From assembly GCA_021397835.1 (NCBI GenBank), contig JAJFZO010000230.1, positions 963,001 through 1,027,000 of the forward strand: a stretch of DNA of 64,000 nucleotides, in the 5' to 3' direction. Of this stretch, positions 28,901 through 41,049 are shown piece by piece. The position numbers were made by a program, and so were the translations under genes. The notes beneath the pieces were generated by a model. That model was not told the DNA's origin, made no database searches, and saw only the letters and a program-made list of their open reading frames with translations. This stretch comes from Moringa oleifera (lineage: Eukaryota; Streptophyta; Magnoliopsida; Brassicales; Moringaceae). The first letter of the stretch is position 1, and each line of letters opens with the position of its first letter.

Positions 28901-29899
28901 AAATACAAAGTAAATAAGTTCAAAAATATTTCAGCTATCAAAGATAGTGAAGGATTATGGGTTTGATTAATTGGATAAGTAATGTTCAATCGATCACACG
29001 CCTTATAGTTATGTTCCTTTTCCTTTTGTTTACGAACTAAGATTTCAAGTATTTTTTTTTATTGATTTTATACATATATGATGTCAATTTTTTAGTGTTT
29101 TATTTGTAGATTTGATGGATCATGAAGCCAATCACATGATAATCTCAAAGATCTAAATAATGGGGCATTGTATTATGCTTGATGTCAATCAGAATTGTGT
29201 TGCGGGGTAAAAGGTACCAATTGCAATGAATAACAAAGGATAACTTATTGAAAAAAAAAAAAAAAAACCTGGATGAGTTATTCTATTATTATCATTGTAT
29301 ATTGTATATTACCTATAAATATTAATAATTAGCATCAAGTATCCTATCAATTAAAGAATAAGATTTAAAGGACAATATCGATATGATTTACAAAACATGA
29401 AGTGTTGCTATGTAATTGAATTATTTGCTCATTAGTTGTGTTGATTAATCTGTGTGATTATATTTTATAAGGGACATAATACATTAATATGATTTGAAAA
29501 AGGTATATTCTTCGATCTACTATACAGATTTCAAAACGATTTTTATGAGGAAGTACTTCATGCCTTACATGGATGATGTGGATCTTATAAGTCTCTTATC
29601 TGTAAAATGCAGGAGTCTCATATATCTCAATGTGTAGTATGAGTTTATGAAGCCTATTAGAAGAGTTTCAAGTATGACGTTCACCAACTATTGATCTTTA
29701 TTTCTATAACTTTCTCCAAAAATTGATGTTTATTTATATTATGTCGAAAAAATAGTTGTACAAATAGAGGGAAGAAATAAGAACATGTACGACCATTGTC
29801 TTGCTAAAGGGACTTGTGAGGCTAGAGATGGAACTTGTAAGTTACTTTTGTTTCTTTTGCTAAAGCTTTTATCATGTGATGGATCCATTTTGTTTGACT

Positions 29900-31140
29900 T
29901 TATTTTGATTTTTTATGAATATTTATAGAAAAATCTTTGAGTAGTAAGGAAGAAATTAATCTTATCACATTTTAGAAGGTAGCATGATATAATAAATATG
30001 GGCAATATACAAATAAAACGATCAAAAAGTGAGCTAAAAGTATTGTAAGTATCTAATGAGTTTTTTTATTAATTTGATTTTTACTTAAAAAATACTACAT
30101 TTATGTATCAATTTACATAATAATCTTCTACAATGAGTTGTTAACACAAGTTATACATGGTACATTTAAACCCTTACATGCAGATGATGTGCTCACAAAA
30201 ACTCTTAACACACCTAAGCATCTTGGTTACGTTAGAGGTCAAGGATCTGAGATGACTATCATCTCATAATTTTTGGGAGGATGAAAAAGTGTAGTCTACC
30301 AAAAAATGAATGATTAGATGAATAAGAGTTAGTGTACATGATAAGGTAGTTCTTTCATCATAAACATGTTTTGGAAGATACTATAAGAGCCAAGTTACTA
30401 CTTTGTCATACAAATTTCAAATGTCATTCTGTTCAAGTAAAGTTAGCAATAATATGATCGCAGTAAAAGGTAATGAAAAATTTCCATCATCACTTCTTAT
30501 ACTTATATCAGTTGGTTCACTAAAGCTTACACCATATAGCAATAAGGTATGTCACATGTCATTCATTTTAAATGAGAGGCTCATTAGTTTAAGGCATTAA
30601 ATTGTGGTTTCATTGTTCATTGCAATGTGTATCATGTGATATATATATTAATTCTTTAGATTATTGTGACCTATGGATTAGTATTCATAGAAGATATTGT
30701 AGGAAACAAGCTACTTCCTTGTCATACAAATTTCAAATGTTATTCTGTTCAAGTAAAGTTAGTAATAATATGATCACAGTAAAAGGTAATGAAGAATATC
30801 CATCATGACCTCTTATACTTATATTAGTTGGTTCGCTAAAGCTTACACCATATAGTAATAAGGTATGTCACATGTCATTCATTGTAAATGAGAGGCTAAT
30901 TAGCTTATACCATGTGATACATGTATTGATTCTTTAGATTACTGTGACCTATGGATTAGTACTCATAGATCTTATCATCAATCAAACCATCCATGAGTAC
31001 TTTATGGCTGATGGTGATGTTATGGTGAAAATGGAGGTAGTTGTTTATGGTGACATTTTTTTGCCTTACTTGATAGTTGAAGTAGAAATTCTCATTGTAT
31101 TTGAAGTGATAGACACATATGTTACTTGGCCATTAGATTG
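29900..31140 (+). pseudogene. CACTA (En/Spm-like) transposon relic, Transposase_24-type gene
   Basis: At 30186-30267 the plus strand reads DVLTKTLNTPKHLGYVRG, matching the diagnostic D-x-LT-xAL-xTPEHPGRVRG box of the plant Ptta/En/Spm family. Just upstream, near 29960-30030, is the usual preceding block (Y-N-K-Y-G-Q-Y-T-N). At about 31030-31140 is the C-terminal block ending IDTYVTWP, equivalent to the family's GxxxxWP tail. The frame is interrupted many times and an internal tandem duplication (30374-30970) splits it. No CACTA termini were found, so the element's extent is unknown. Confidence 0.62.
30374..30970. repeat. About 316-bp tandem duplication within the CACTA relic
   Basis: Copy 1 spans about 30374-30689 and copy 2 about 30690-30970. 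They share long near-identical runs, including GTCATACAAATTTCAAATGT at 30405 and 30721. Copy 2 has lost about 38 bp near its 3' part, and copy-to-copy identity looks near 90 percent by eye. Confidence 0.88.
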
Positions 31141-34100
31141 AAAAATTACTTATAGATATAAGGTAATTTATTTGCAAAATGTGCATCATACTTTTTATCA
31201 TTATTAGTCCTAACTTTTTTTAATTGTTTCATTTTCAGCCATTAAATAAATGAAGATGAAGCAAAAGTTGCAAATTAAATGGGCATTAACGTCAACAAAA
31301 CAATCATCACCACAACAGGTGACTTCTTCTAGCTATTATACAAGTACTAAAAGTCATATATGAATATGTGAATAAGGCAATGGATCCGGATGGATTGATT
31401 TTTATTCCTTTGACAAAAGATGTATTTGCTTGTAAGGGGTTTATGTAATTGTGATATAGTATATTCCAATTTTATCATATAGAAGAGATAAATGTCACCA
31501 TCATTTATATTTATATTGTGTACTATGTCTTTTGCATTTATTAGTTCACTGATCTTATTATTGCAACATATTCATGTTTTGTATTTTTTTCTTCATATTT
31601 TTAGTAAATTTCATAACAATTTAGTTGCACTTGGTTTGAATCAAAAGTTTGTATTTGTTCATCCGTTGATGGTATAAGCTGAAAGCAATACAAATATGAA
31701 AGATCGAGCTTGATATATTGCAAATAGATTGACGCAACTATGTGACAAATAAGTAATAATCTTCTCGTATAATCTTGTGCAAGTTCCAACTTAATGTTAA
31801 ATTATAATAGTTTTATTTATAATAATGTAATTAATTTAATAATTTAGAAGCACTAAAAATTCGTGATTATCGAATCTTTCATGTTCATATATATTGTTTT
31901 TGACCCTTTAAGTCATAATTCTTGAGTTGAATTGAAAATACTTATGTCCATGTGAGTTAATTATTTTTATTTATGTTACAATATGTTCACTTGAGTTGTA
32001 AGATCATTATTATTATTATTATTATTTTTGGGTTAGTTTAGAATGTTCTAGGGTAATAGACATGTCATTGGAATGGTCAATGAAATGTAAAAAATTTTGT
32101 TATATAAGGTATGTATACTTAAAGTTATACGATGTATTAGGTTTATTTTTTCAATAAAATATAACAATTGAATTATTTTAATATAATATTCACATCACCT
32201 TCTTAACACTGATTGTATATATTATGTAATAAACTAATTTTTTTTATTTTTTATAAACATAATAAATGGATATTAATACTTACACATACGCTAAGATTGA
32301 TGAGGTTAGAAAAAAAAATTGACTTGTCAATGAGAAGCATCATGTGAGATATGAATTTTAAATAAAAGTTTAAGACTTGCACTTCAAATTTTATAATATA
32401 AAAAAAAACGTTACAAATACAGATAAATTGATCCATGCACTGGTCTAACATGGCTAATATATGCCAATTTGTTGGGTAGCGTGCATCTAAATGAAAATTT
32501 TGGAGAATTAAGTCTTTGCATTGAAGCTATGGTGGAGACATTGTTGGATTTTTTGAGTAACAAGGCCTTGAGCGCTGACAATACTTTCCCAAGCAAGATG
32601 TGGTTGGAGCATAGTGACTATCAACGTGGTAGTGGCTTCAATGTTAATTGTAAATTAACCAGCAAATCTAATTTTTTTTAGATGTCATGATTTTTTCCTT
32701 CTGAATTTTCATAGACAACACTAATAAAACGTTGCTGAAAGCTAAATGTAAAAAATTTATAAATTATTAAAAATAAAAATCAACAAAAAAAAAGATTAGG
32801 AGCATAATTTTAATGGTTTAACGAGTCGTAGAACTTAGCATAAAAACTTGCACGAAAACTCTTTTATGTAATGATTTTTTTTTTATTTTTTTTGGGCTCT
32901 TTGTGATAAGGATGAATACCGAATGTGGGCTGTGTTTGTTTAGTTGTGGACAAACTGTCACATCTACAAATGGGTGAGCTGCATTTTTTATGGGCTCCTC
33001 TACCCCTGTCTTACCAATTTTGTGGGATCAAGCATGGTTTTGAGGTCTGGACTTTTGCGCATGTTTTGACACATAAAATTTATTAGATAAATGATAAAAT
33101 ACAAAATTTTCACCATTGTTAACCCTTGATTCTGTTTATCTTTGACAGTAGCACAAAACAAAAGAGAAAAAAAAAAATTCAAGAACAAATGCAAAAATTT
33201 AAGAACTCAATTATAGAAAGAAAGGTTGTTGCCTATTTCATGGTCAAACTATGACATCAATGCTGGCTGCTGCTATCATGAACGGTTGAGATATGCACTT
33301 CATTGATGACGAGTGCGTCCAACTCATGGCAAAGATTTTTTTTTTCTTTCATTTTTTGTGTCTGAGTTTTATTTAAAAAAATAAAAATGTTTTATATTTT
33401 ATAATATTATTAATATTATTAAATTATTATATTTTATAATTTTATTGAAAACTAAAATCAACGAAGTATCTCTAAATTCATCAATCCCATAGATTCCTTC
33501 TGTGAACTCACCTTTCAAGGCCAATGCCATACCTGGATTTGTGGCATTTCCTCTCCCTCATTCCATTCATTACAGCACACGCCTCCCCGTCTACACATTT
33601 CTTCATTAAACTCTTTCGGTGTTGACTTTTTCTTTTCGTTTTAGTAATATGGTTCAATAATGTTTTGGGCAGGAGTTATGTTTGTCCCTCGTAATTTTGG
33701 TTTTCTTGAAAATTGAAATGCATGGGAGATCCGTGCTTAATTTTTAATATGATAATAATATATAATAATTTAAATGTTTTATTAATATTATAAATTATTA
33801 ACATATTTTTATACTATTTATTTAAAAATTCAGCAGAAAAATCAAATCATCACAAAATCTTTTATCTTAGATAGTGAGACTTAAACCTACAATTTGTTAA
33901 TGATAAAATAAATTTATTCATATTTTTAATGAAATGTAATTATATATCATACTGTCCTGATAATTGTAAGGAAATTTTATCCGTAGATATGAATTAAACA
34001 AATTAATGCTGCTCCTACCCAAAACATAGTAATACACAAATCCTATTAGATACATCACTACATATTGAATTTGTCAAACTAACGCATTATTAAATGGATA

Positions 34101-34922
34101 ACAATTTACTCAAATTACTCATTAATTGCGCTTGAAGGATCAAGTTGATATTCAAAGGGCTTGAGGTCCATGTACATACATGAATTGAAGTGATTGTAAC
34201 GTCCTTCATATATATATATATGTGGCCTTAATATATATATAATTAAGTATAATTTCTCAATTTATATATTTTATTCAATCTTACAATTTACTCACTCCAC
34301 TTACAATATTTTTGTTATGATCAAAATATAGTGTTTTGAGGGAACAATTATTATATAAGAAATGGAAGTATAAACGATACACTAATTTATAATAAAATAA
34401 TTAAATATCACTAATTACTTTGTAAATCAAAATTTTTTTAATATATAGCTCATTGACACCAACTCAGCATGTGTATCAAATTCCTGCTCTAATAATTTTT
34501 GGTGCCAGACAAAAATAATAATTTCTATATGTCTAACTAAAATGTAAAATACATGCATGCTTACAACTAAAAATATAAAGATATAGATTAACATTAATAT
34601 TTAAGCAGAAGTTGTTTGCACATTTACTCTAATGCTCCTTTACAACCATTTTTGACTTGCTTTGGGTTCCTAGTAGTGAGGTTCTACCTTTGGCAGATAA
34701 AGAGATGCAGTGGAACCATGTGGGAGCCTGGTGAATGGTAAAGCCAAGCCAATCCGATGCTTTGACATATGGGTAATTAAGCGATTGAAAAGGAAAAAAG
34801 AAAGATGAGAACGCGTAAGGCAATGAGGTACGTCTGCAGACACATGTTGGCTACCTCAGTCTGCAATTACTGCAATGGAGAAGACGGATGGTATGCATTT
34901 ACTGCTTCTCAACTGCCTCCCC
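31141..34922. other. Intergenic, no gene recognised
   Basis: About 3.8 kb with only short frames. The overlapping opposed frames at 32411-32681 resemble nothing I know. An (AT)n run lies at 34206-34221, and AT-rich low-complexity stretches occur at 33370-33440 and 33740-33850. The right-hand 1 kb presumably contains the upstream control region of the GDSL gene. Confidence 0.45.
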
Positions 34923-34933
34923 CTATTAAATCC
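34923..34933 (+). promoter_or_regulatory. Possible TATA box of the first GDSL gene
   Basis: CTATTAAATCC lies about 95-100 bp before the start codon at 35025, at a plausible distance. It is a variant of the TATA consensus, so confidence is moderate. Confidence 0.4.
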
Positions 34934-34999
34934 CATTTTCACAGTCGAAATTTCCCCACACTCTTTCGACAAACCATTGCGGGCTTACTAGCTCACGTC

Positions 35000-35022
35000 A
35001 CTCTCTCTCTCTCTCTCTCTCT
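35000..35022 (+). repeat. (CT)n microsatellite in the 5' leader of the GDSL gene
   Basis: About eleven CT units end three to four bases before the start codon. A pyrimidine tract here will lie in the 5' untranslated leader of the mRNA. Confidence 0.85.
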
Positions 35023-35024
35023 GC

Positions 35025-36798
35025 ATGGCGGCGGACATAGCGATCTTGAGATGCGCTTTGATGGTGATGGTGATGGTGGTGGCAAGTGGAGTTGCAGGGC
35101 AAGAAGACGAGGGCGAGGCCCCAGTTGGGGCTGCAGTCACCAGGGAGATGGTTCCTGCTTTCTTCATATTTGGGGACTCTCTCATCGACAATGGCAACAA
35201 CAACGATCTTCCTTCTTTGGCTAAGGCCAACTATTATCCTTACGGAATTGACTTTGAAGCCGGTCCCACTGGCCGTTTCTCTAACGGTTACACCATGGTC
35301 GATGAAATCGGTACCACACCACCCACCCCCCTCTTCTCACTCTCACTAATGGCTAGTACTCCTTGATCAGCTAGCTTTTACTGATTGGATAAATGAATTG
35401 GTCTAATCTGCATGCATGCAGCTGAACTGCTGGGGCTTCCTCTTATTCCTGCATACTCTGAAGCCTCCGGCGATCAAGTACTTCACGGCGTCAACTACGC
35501 CTCTGCCGCTGCCGGAATCCTTGCCATTACCGGGAGAAACTTTGTAAGCAATCCAAATTTTGTTTCACCACATGTGGCCCCCACCATCTGCCGTCTTTAT
35601 ATGCCTAATATATTTGGTAAAAAAGTAGCATTATTTAACCCAGTGTAACATTATAACTGAATGGTAAATTTAGTGCTTCAAAGCATTTATGCCTTCATTT
35701 AATCCTTGATAACAACTTCGTGTGAACAAGAATGAACCAAATACGGTGCCGTGTGAAGCAGGTAGGCGCGGAAGACACTTCCCTTTATTTATGTAATCAC
35801 AAGTACGGAATGAGTAAATATGGCTTTACAGATATCTCATTTGCAGCAGCTAATTTTGGTATTGTGGGATATGATCAGGTGGGTCGCATTCCATTCGATG
35901 AACAGATAAAGAACTTCCAGAACACATTGGATCAGATCACGGACACTCTTGGGGCAGTGGACGTGGCCAACTCCCTCGGCCGCTGCATCTTCTTCATCGG
36001 AATGGGCAGTAATGACTATCTGAATAACTACCTCATGCCCAATTACCCGACCCGAAATCAATATAACGCCCAACAATATGCGGATCTGTTGGTTCAGGAA
36101 TACAAGAGACAGCTCACAGTAAGATTGCACTCTGATGAAACCCTTTTTATATATATTTACTAGATAATATTAACTTTGAGGGATTGATTGTGGATTTGTT
36201 ACATTTGATGGGTATAAAACAACAGAGCCTGTACAATCTTGGAGCAAGAAAGTTTGTGCTGACGGGGCTAGGAAGAATGGGATGTATTCCGAGCATCCTG
36301 GCGCGAAGCCCCACAGGGAGCTGCTCCGAGGCAGTGAATCAGCTGGTTTTACCTTTCAATGCCAATGTCAAGACCATGGTTAACAACCTCAACACCAGTT
36401 TACCCGGTGCCAAATTCATTTACATTGACGTTGCTAACTTGTTCCAAGATCTGGTTGCCAACTCTAATGTCTACGGTATGCAAATGCATACAAACTTATA
36501 TTTATTATGTTATCTTATATGTATTGCATTATTAAGTATAATCAATAATGTATATATTGTGTTATGTTGGAGATTAGGGTTTAGTGTGGTGGATCGAGGA
36601 TGCTGTGGCATTGGGCGTAACAGAGGGGAGATTACATGCCTGCCATTCCAAACACCGTGCTCCAACAGAGACGAATACATCTTCTGGGATGCCTTCCACC
36701 CAACAGCCAAAGTCAACATAATGATGGCCAGGAAGGCATTCAATGGAGACCTGAGTATTGCTTACCCCATGAACATTCAGCAGCTCGCTAATCTTTAA
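35025..36798 (+). CDS. GDSL esterase/lipase
   Basis: Exons 35025-35310, 35422-35543, 35879-36118, 36226-36475 and 36578-36798 join in frame (intron phases 1, 0, 0, 1) to 372 residues, the usual family length. It is a secreted SGNH-fold serine hydrolase acting on lipid or other ester bonds. An N-terminal signal peptide (about residues 1-25, [15 protein letters not shown]) precedes block [16 protein letters not shown] with the nucleophile S52. Block [14 protein letters not shown] supplies oxyanion residues G179 and N181, and block V FWDAFHPT supplies D337 and H340. All catalytic positions are intact. A second GDSL gene with the same exon plan lies tail to tail about 300 bp away. The substrate cannot be inferred. 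The closest style is the plant group with the NGNNN block and the [10 protein letters not shown] segment. Confidence 0.96.
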
Positions 36799-37105
36799 AA
36801 TCTTTGGCGTTTTGTCTAATAACTATCAGTCTGATCTTGTCTATTTCCATCCTATGCCTTCTTTTAACTGTTTTTGAGCATGGAAACAGCAGGATATCAA
36901 ATGATAGTCACAGTAGTTTCATGTTGAAAGTCTAACTTGGTCTTGCTTCAGTTTCTTCCCTGGGTATTAATTGAAATCAAATTTCATAAGTTGACCATCT
37001 TTATTCCATGTTGTGACATCAATAAAGATACAGATAAGAAGAAATCAAGGAATTATTCCTGCAGAAGTGAATTGAGGGAACTGAATAGCATGTAGTGGAG
37101 ATCTC
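36799..37105. other. Shared 3' intergenic region of the GDSL pair
   Basis: Only 307 bp separate the two stop codons, so the two 3' untranslated regions may approach or overlap. AATAAA occurs at 37020-37025 on the plus strand and could serve the first gene. No other feature is seen. Confidence 0.5.
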
Positions 37106-38661
37106 TCACAGATTTGCCAATTGTTGTATGTTAATCGGGTAGGTATAGGACTGCGTTTGGGAACTATAGGTGGCCTTAGCTAGTAGAATGTTTGCCATCT
37201 CCGTTGGATGAAAAGCATCCCAAAACAAGTACTTGCTGCGATCTGCACAGGCCTGTTGAAGAGGCAGACAGGTTATCTGCCCATTGTTCCTTCCCACTCC
37301 ACAACATCCCTTGTCAATCTCTTCAAATCCTGTATATTTCTCAACACAGTTACTACATGCATTTATACATGTTATAGAGTTTCATCTTGATTGAAGAAGA
37401 ACACACAAATTAGTTACCGTAAGCAGAGGCATTAGTGGACAGATCATAAGTGCTCTGATAGGAATCAAGGTACACAAACTTGGCTCCAGGCAACTGACCA
37501 CCGTTTAGACGATCAACCAGCTTCCTCAGGCCGGAGTTGAAAAGTACGATTGCCTTGTTTATGCTCTCATTGCACCTGCTGCCGTTACCATGATACCGTG
37601 CAAGCTGATATGGTATGCAACCGATTTGCCCAACTCCTGTCACGATCACCTTTCGGGCTCCAAGGTTATACAATTGCTGAGAACCACAGAACACAAGTTC
37701 TAATCTCTGAAACACTAATTTTCAAGTTCAAAAAAATTGGGTACTTGTGCATATATGTACGGGCCGGAGGCAAGAAGAGTTGAACTAACCGTTAGCTGGG
37801 CCGTGTAGTCCCTAATAAGTAGATCAGCATAGACTTTTGCAGTATAATCTGAGCTAGTTGTATAGAAAGTGGGCATGAAGTAGTTATTAAGGTAGTCATT
37901 ACTGCCCATCCCAGAGTAGAAGATGCATCTGTTTAAGTAGCTTTGAAGTGCATTGGGGTCTCTTCTGAAGAACCTGACCAATTGCTGAACTGTATCTGCA
38001 AAGTTGGCTACTTGCTGGTTCATGGATGCATGACCACCCTATAAAAACATTCATAAAAAAAAAAAAAGGGAAAAAGAAAGGTCCATTGAACTTCTTGGCC
38101 TACTAATCTAAAGAAAGAAAAGTTAATTATATATGAAAGCTACTCTTTTAATCAAAATCATTACTTATAACTTTATAATTATCAGTACCAGATTATCTCC
38201 AGTTTCATCCCGGATTCCGGCTGCACCTGATGCATAATTCACTCCCCTTAACAGAGCAGGACCTCGCGCCACCGAATACGGTGGAATGTAATTTGGGAAT
38301 CCTAGAAGTTGAGCTGCAATATATTACAGATATATAATTAAAAACTGTACACGAAATGTATTAATTAATTTCTGAGTTGTGTCTCAAAGTATTATTAGTT
38401 ACCCAGAGCATCAACGTAAGTTCGACCATTAGTGAACCGGCCTGTTGCACCCTGTGGGAAGTCAATGCCATAAGGCCTGTAATTAGCCCTGGCAAGCGTA
38501 AGCATCCTGTTATTGTTTCCATTGTCAACCAGTGAATCACCAAAGATGAAGAAACAAGGCACCTGGGGCTGCACTTGCTGCTGCTGAGCCAATGCCCTAT
38601 CATCACTTAACCACACAAAAACCAAGCTCACTAGCAAAGCCAAATACTTGAAAACCTTCAT
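37106..38661 (-). CDS. GDSL esterase/lipase
   Basis: Minus-strand exons 38661-38403, 38313-38189, 38038-37790, 37676-37418 and 37329-37106 join in phases 1, 0, 0, 1 to 371 residues. The signal peptide is about residues 1-25 (KYLALLVSLVFVWL ... ALA), followed by a short Gln-rich stretch. Block I is [15 protein letters not shown] with S43 as nucleophile. Block III is [11 protein letters not shown] with N175, and block V is [12 protein letters not shown] with D335 and H338. The protein is a predicted extracellular SGNH hydrolase and looks fully functional. The C-terminus reads [11 protein letters not shown] against [11 protein letters not shown] in its neighbour. This, with the identical intron plan, points to a shared origin by inverted duplication, although the proteins have diverged substantially (inference). 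Confidence 0.96.
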
Positions 38662-38720
38662 GGTTGAGCTAGTAATCCCCTGGCCTCCTAACCCTCAAGC
38701 CACAGTTGCAAGACGCACGT

Positions 38721-38730
38721 ATACTTATAG
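38721..38730 (-). promoter_or_regulatory. TATA box of the second GDSL gene
   Basis: The minus strand reads CTATAAGTATA, 60-69 bp before the start codon at 38661. The position is typical for a plant TATA box with a short leader. Confidence 0.55.
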
Positions 38731-38846
38731 CCTCTTACTTCAATGGGATCGTTTCGGGTATTATGAATTTCATGTGCTATGATTTTAGGTTTTGTAATAA
38801 TGGATAGAAGAAAGAGCAAAGGAACTTGCAAACTTTTAGTTGTGGT

Positions 38847-38852
38847 CACGTG
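38847..38852 (-). promoter_or_regulatory. G-box upstream of the second GDSL gene
   Basis: CACGTG in the context GTCACGTGGGG lies about 190 bp upstream of the start codon. G-boxes bind bZIP and bHLH factors; function here is inferred only from position. Confidence 0.35.
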
Positions 38853-38899
38853 GGGTGCAACCAAAAGTACCTTTATCATATTGCATTAACGGTGACGGG

Positions 38900-40019
38900 T
38901 AGTAGCATCTTGTGATCTTAATTTCGTGTCCATGAATCCTTCAAGTGTAAGTAAAGCCAGCACACATGAAATAATGTAACAAAATAAATGACCCGTAAGG
39001 GTCACAGGTCGGTTCACTTTTTTTTGGTTGGGTTAGCTGTGTACGTTCCATACCCTATTTATGAGAAGTAACAAGATAAATTAAATCTTCAAGGAATCAG
39101 TGTACAAGTTTAAGAAGTACATTAATGTCATTTTCTCGTTGTTGTATTAGAATATTTTATTTTATTGTTAGAGTGACCATAATGTATGGTATAATATGAT
39201 GGAGGGGTTATTCTTTGCTTAACAATAGGAGGTTAGGTCAAGGTAAATTTAATCAATCCAATACAATATTGTTGTGTTTATTGATTTTAATTAAAATGAA
39301 TAAAAATTAAAATAAATAAAAATAAAAATAAATAAAAATTGTAATAAAGAATCAAAATTAGAATAAGTCATTTGTTTAAATTTTAAGAATCAAAATCAGA
39401 ATTTCAACTATAATTCAAAATCGAAATGAATTATTACAAATTTATTAATATATTTTTTATAAATTTATGTATTACCCATTGAAAAAAACAATAATATCTA
39501 TTCTAGTAATTATTATAATATTAAAAAATATAAATATATATTGTTTAAAAATATATTTAGTTAAAATAGTTTTACAAATTAAAAATTAAATATTAATTTT
39601 TTATTTTAATAATTATTTTTTTAAAAAATTAAGTAATAAACTTGTATCACCCATCACCATAATCACTAGTGACACTATGTGATTATTTATTAATAAAATT
39701 CTAAAGCATAAACATGAAATAAGTTATAAGTAGCAAACATAAAAAAAAAAATTCTAAGTAATAATTATAAAATAAGTTCTATGTTATAAATATGAAAACA
39801 TATTACAAACATAACTCCACATAACAAGATGTTATAATTAACACCTAATAATTAGCTAATATAATTCCTACACGCCACGTCTAGAAAATTTTAGAATGTA
39901 CCCCTTCTTGAGTGGATCGAAAATATTATAAGACATATGCATGGTTTGTAACTAAAACATTGCTGGCTTCATATACTTGATCATTATTTAGGCCATCAAT
40001 CTTTTTTTTTTCTTCGTAT
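38900..40019. other. AT-rich intergenic, probably the left end of the Harbinger element
   Basis: From about 39270 the sequence has runs of AAAATTAAAATAAATAAAAAT and GAATCAAAATCAGAAT. Such words are typical of subterminal regions of PIF/Harbinger elements. I could not define a terminal inverted repeat or target duplication. Confidence 0.3.
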
Positions 40020-40933
40020 AATTTGGTTTAGAATCCAACTAGATCTTCATCAACAATAGATAGCACATCATAAAACCATCTAATTTAGATACAATTGCTG
40101 CCATAGATTGAGCCATCGATCCAATGCTGGAGCACATGTTCTCAAATATCTTGTCTTTGTTTTTCCTCTTGGATTTTCCTTTGCTAGTAGGAACATTAAA
40201 AGAGCTTTCAACTAGTTTTTGAGGTTGGACATTTTGTTATTGAGTATAAGACATCGCATTCTTTATAAAATTATCTGCAAAGGCATTCAAGTTTGAGTAA
40301 TTACCTAAATCTATGTCCACATCATCTTATTGGCATACTTTTTCCTCATCATTGTCTGCATTTCCAGCATTTGTGCTTGTGGCTCGATCTCGTCCATAAA
40401 TTTCACCCAAATGTAACAATGAGGAAAATGTTTCTCATATAAACTAACAACTTCCTTTTTTTTTTCCCCCTACATAAAAGCATTAGTAACAGATTACTTT
40501 CTTAAAATAAAGTTAAAAGCAATAATCACAATAAGAAAAGTCTGATACACATACCTTACCATACTATTCATACACACTTTTATCACACTATAATATCATG
40601 TTATCATTATCTTAGCCAAATCCACTAAGAGATAACATATTTGTCACTGCATAGTACTTTTGCTTGTACCAATTTTACATAGGATTCAATGTAAAGAGAT
40701 ACTTTGATTCCACAGCCTGGTAATTTGGCCTTTATCATAGTTTTTAATTAAAGCAAGCAACCATTTTTGAAACCACAATTTGCACAGCTTATTAAGTTTT
40801 GACTTAGCTCTAACAATGCATTTACCAATGCTTCATCTTGTTGCATTGTCCAATAATGCTTGTTTTGACTTCGACCTTTTTGACTTAAAGTTGAATTAAA
40901 ACTCATTCTATACAATAAAATTAAACGCCTCAC
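40020..40933 (-). pseudogene. Myb/SANT-like partner protein of a PIF/Harbinger transposon, broken
   Basis: On the minus strand, 40933-40748 encodes the start of a Myb/SANT-like domain (KHYWTMQQDEALVNALLELS, then GFKNGCLL). About 40690-40560 continues it with stops (WYKQKYYAVTNMLS, SGFG, CDKSVYE). About 40200-40030 carries the basic and helical tail (KGKSKRKNKDKIFENM, then SMAQSMAAIVSKLDGF). This order matches the trihelix-like protein that PIF/Harbinger elements encode alongside their transposase and need for transposition (family knowledge). It lies on the same strand as, and next to, the transposase relic at 41050-42290. In-frame stops make it a pseudogene. Confidence 0.68.
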
Positions 40934-41049
40934 AAAACATAATAAAAGCTAAATCATAAGAACAAAATGCATGAATTTGAAACAATGAATTCTCAATACA
41001 TAAAAATAACAAATATGCTAATATAACGTCAATGTACATCACAAATAAA

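Noticed and set aside
32411..32681. Opposed overlapping frames of 61 and 70 codons
   Set aside because: Neither resembles a known protein; no splice or start context; likely chance.
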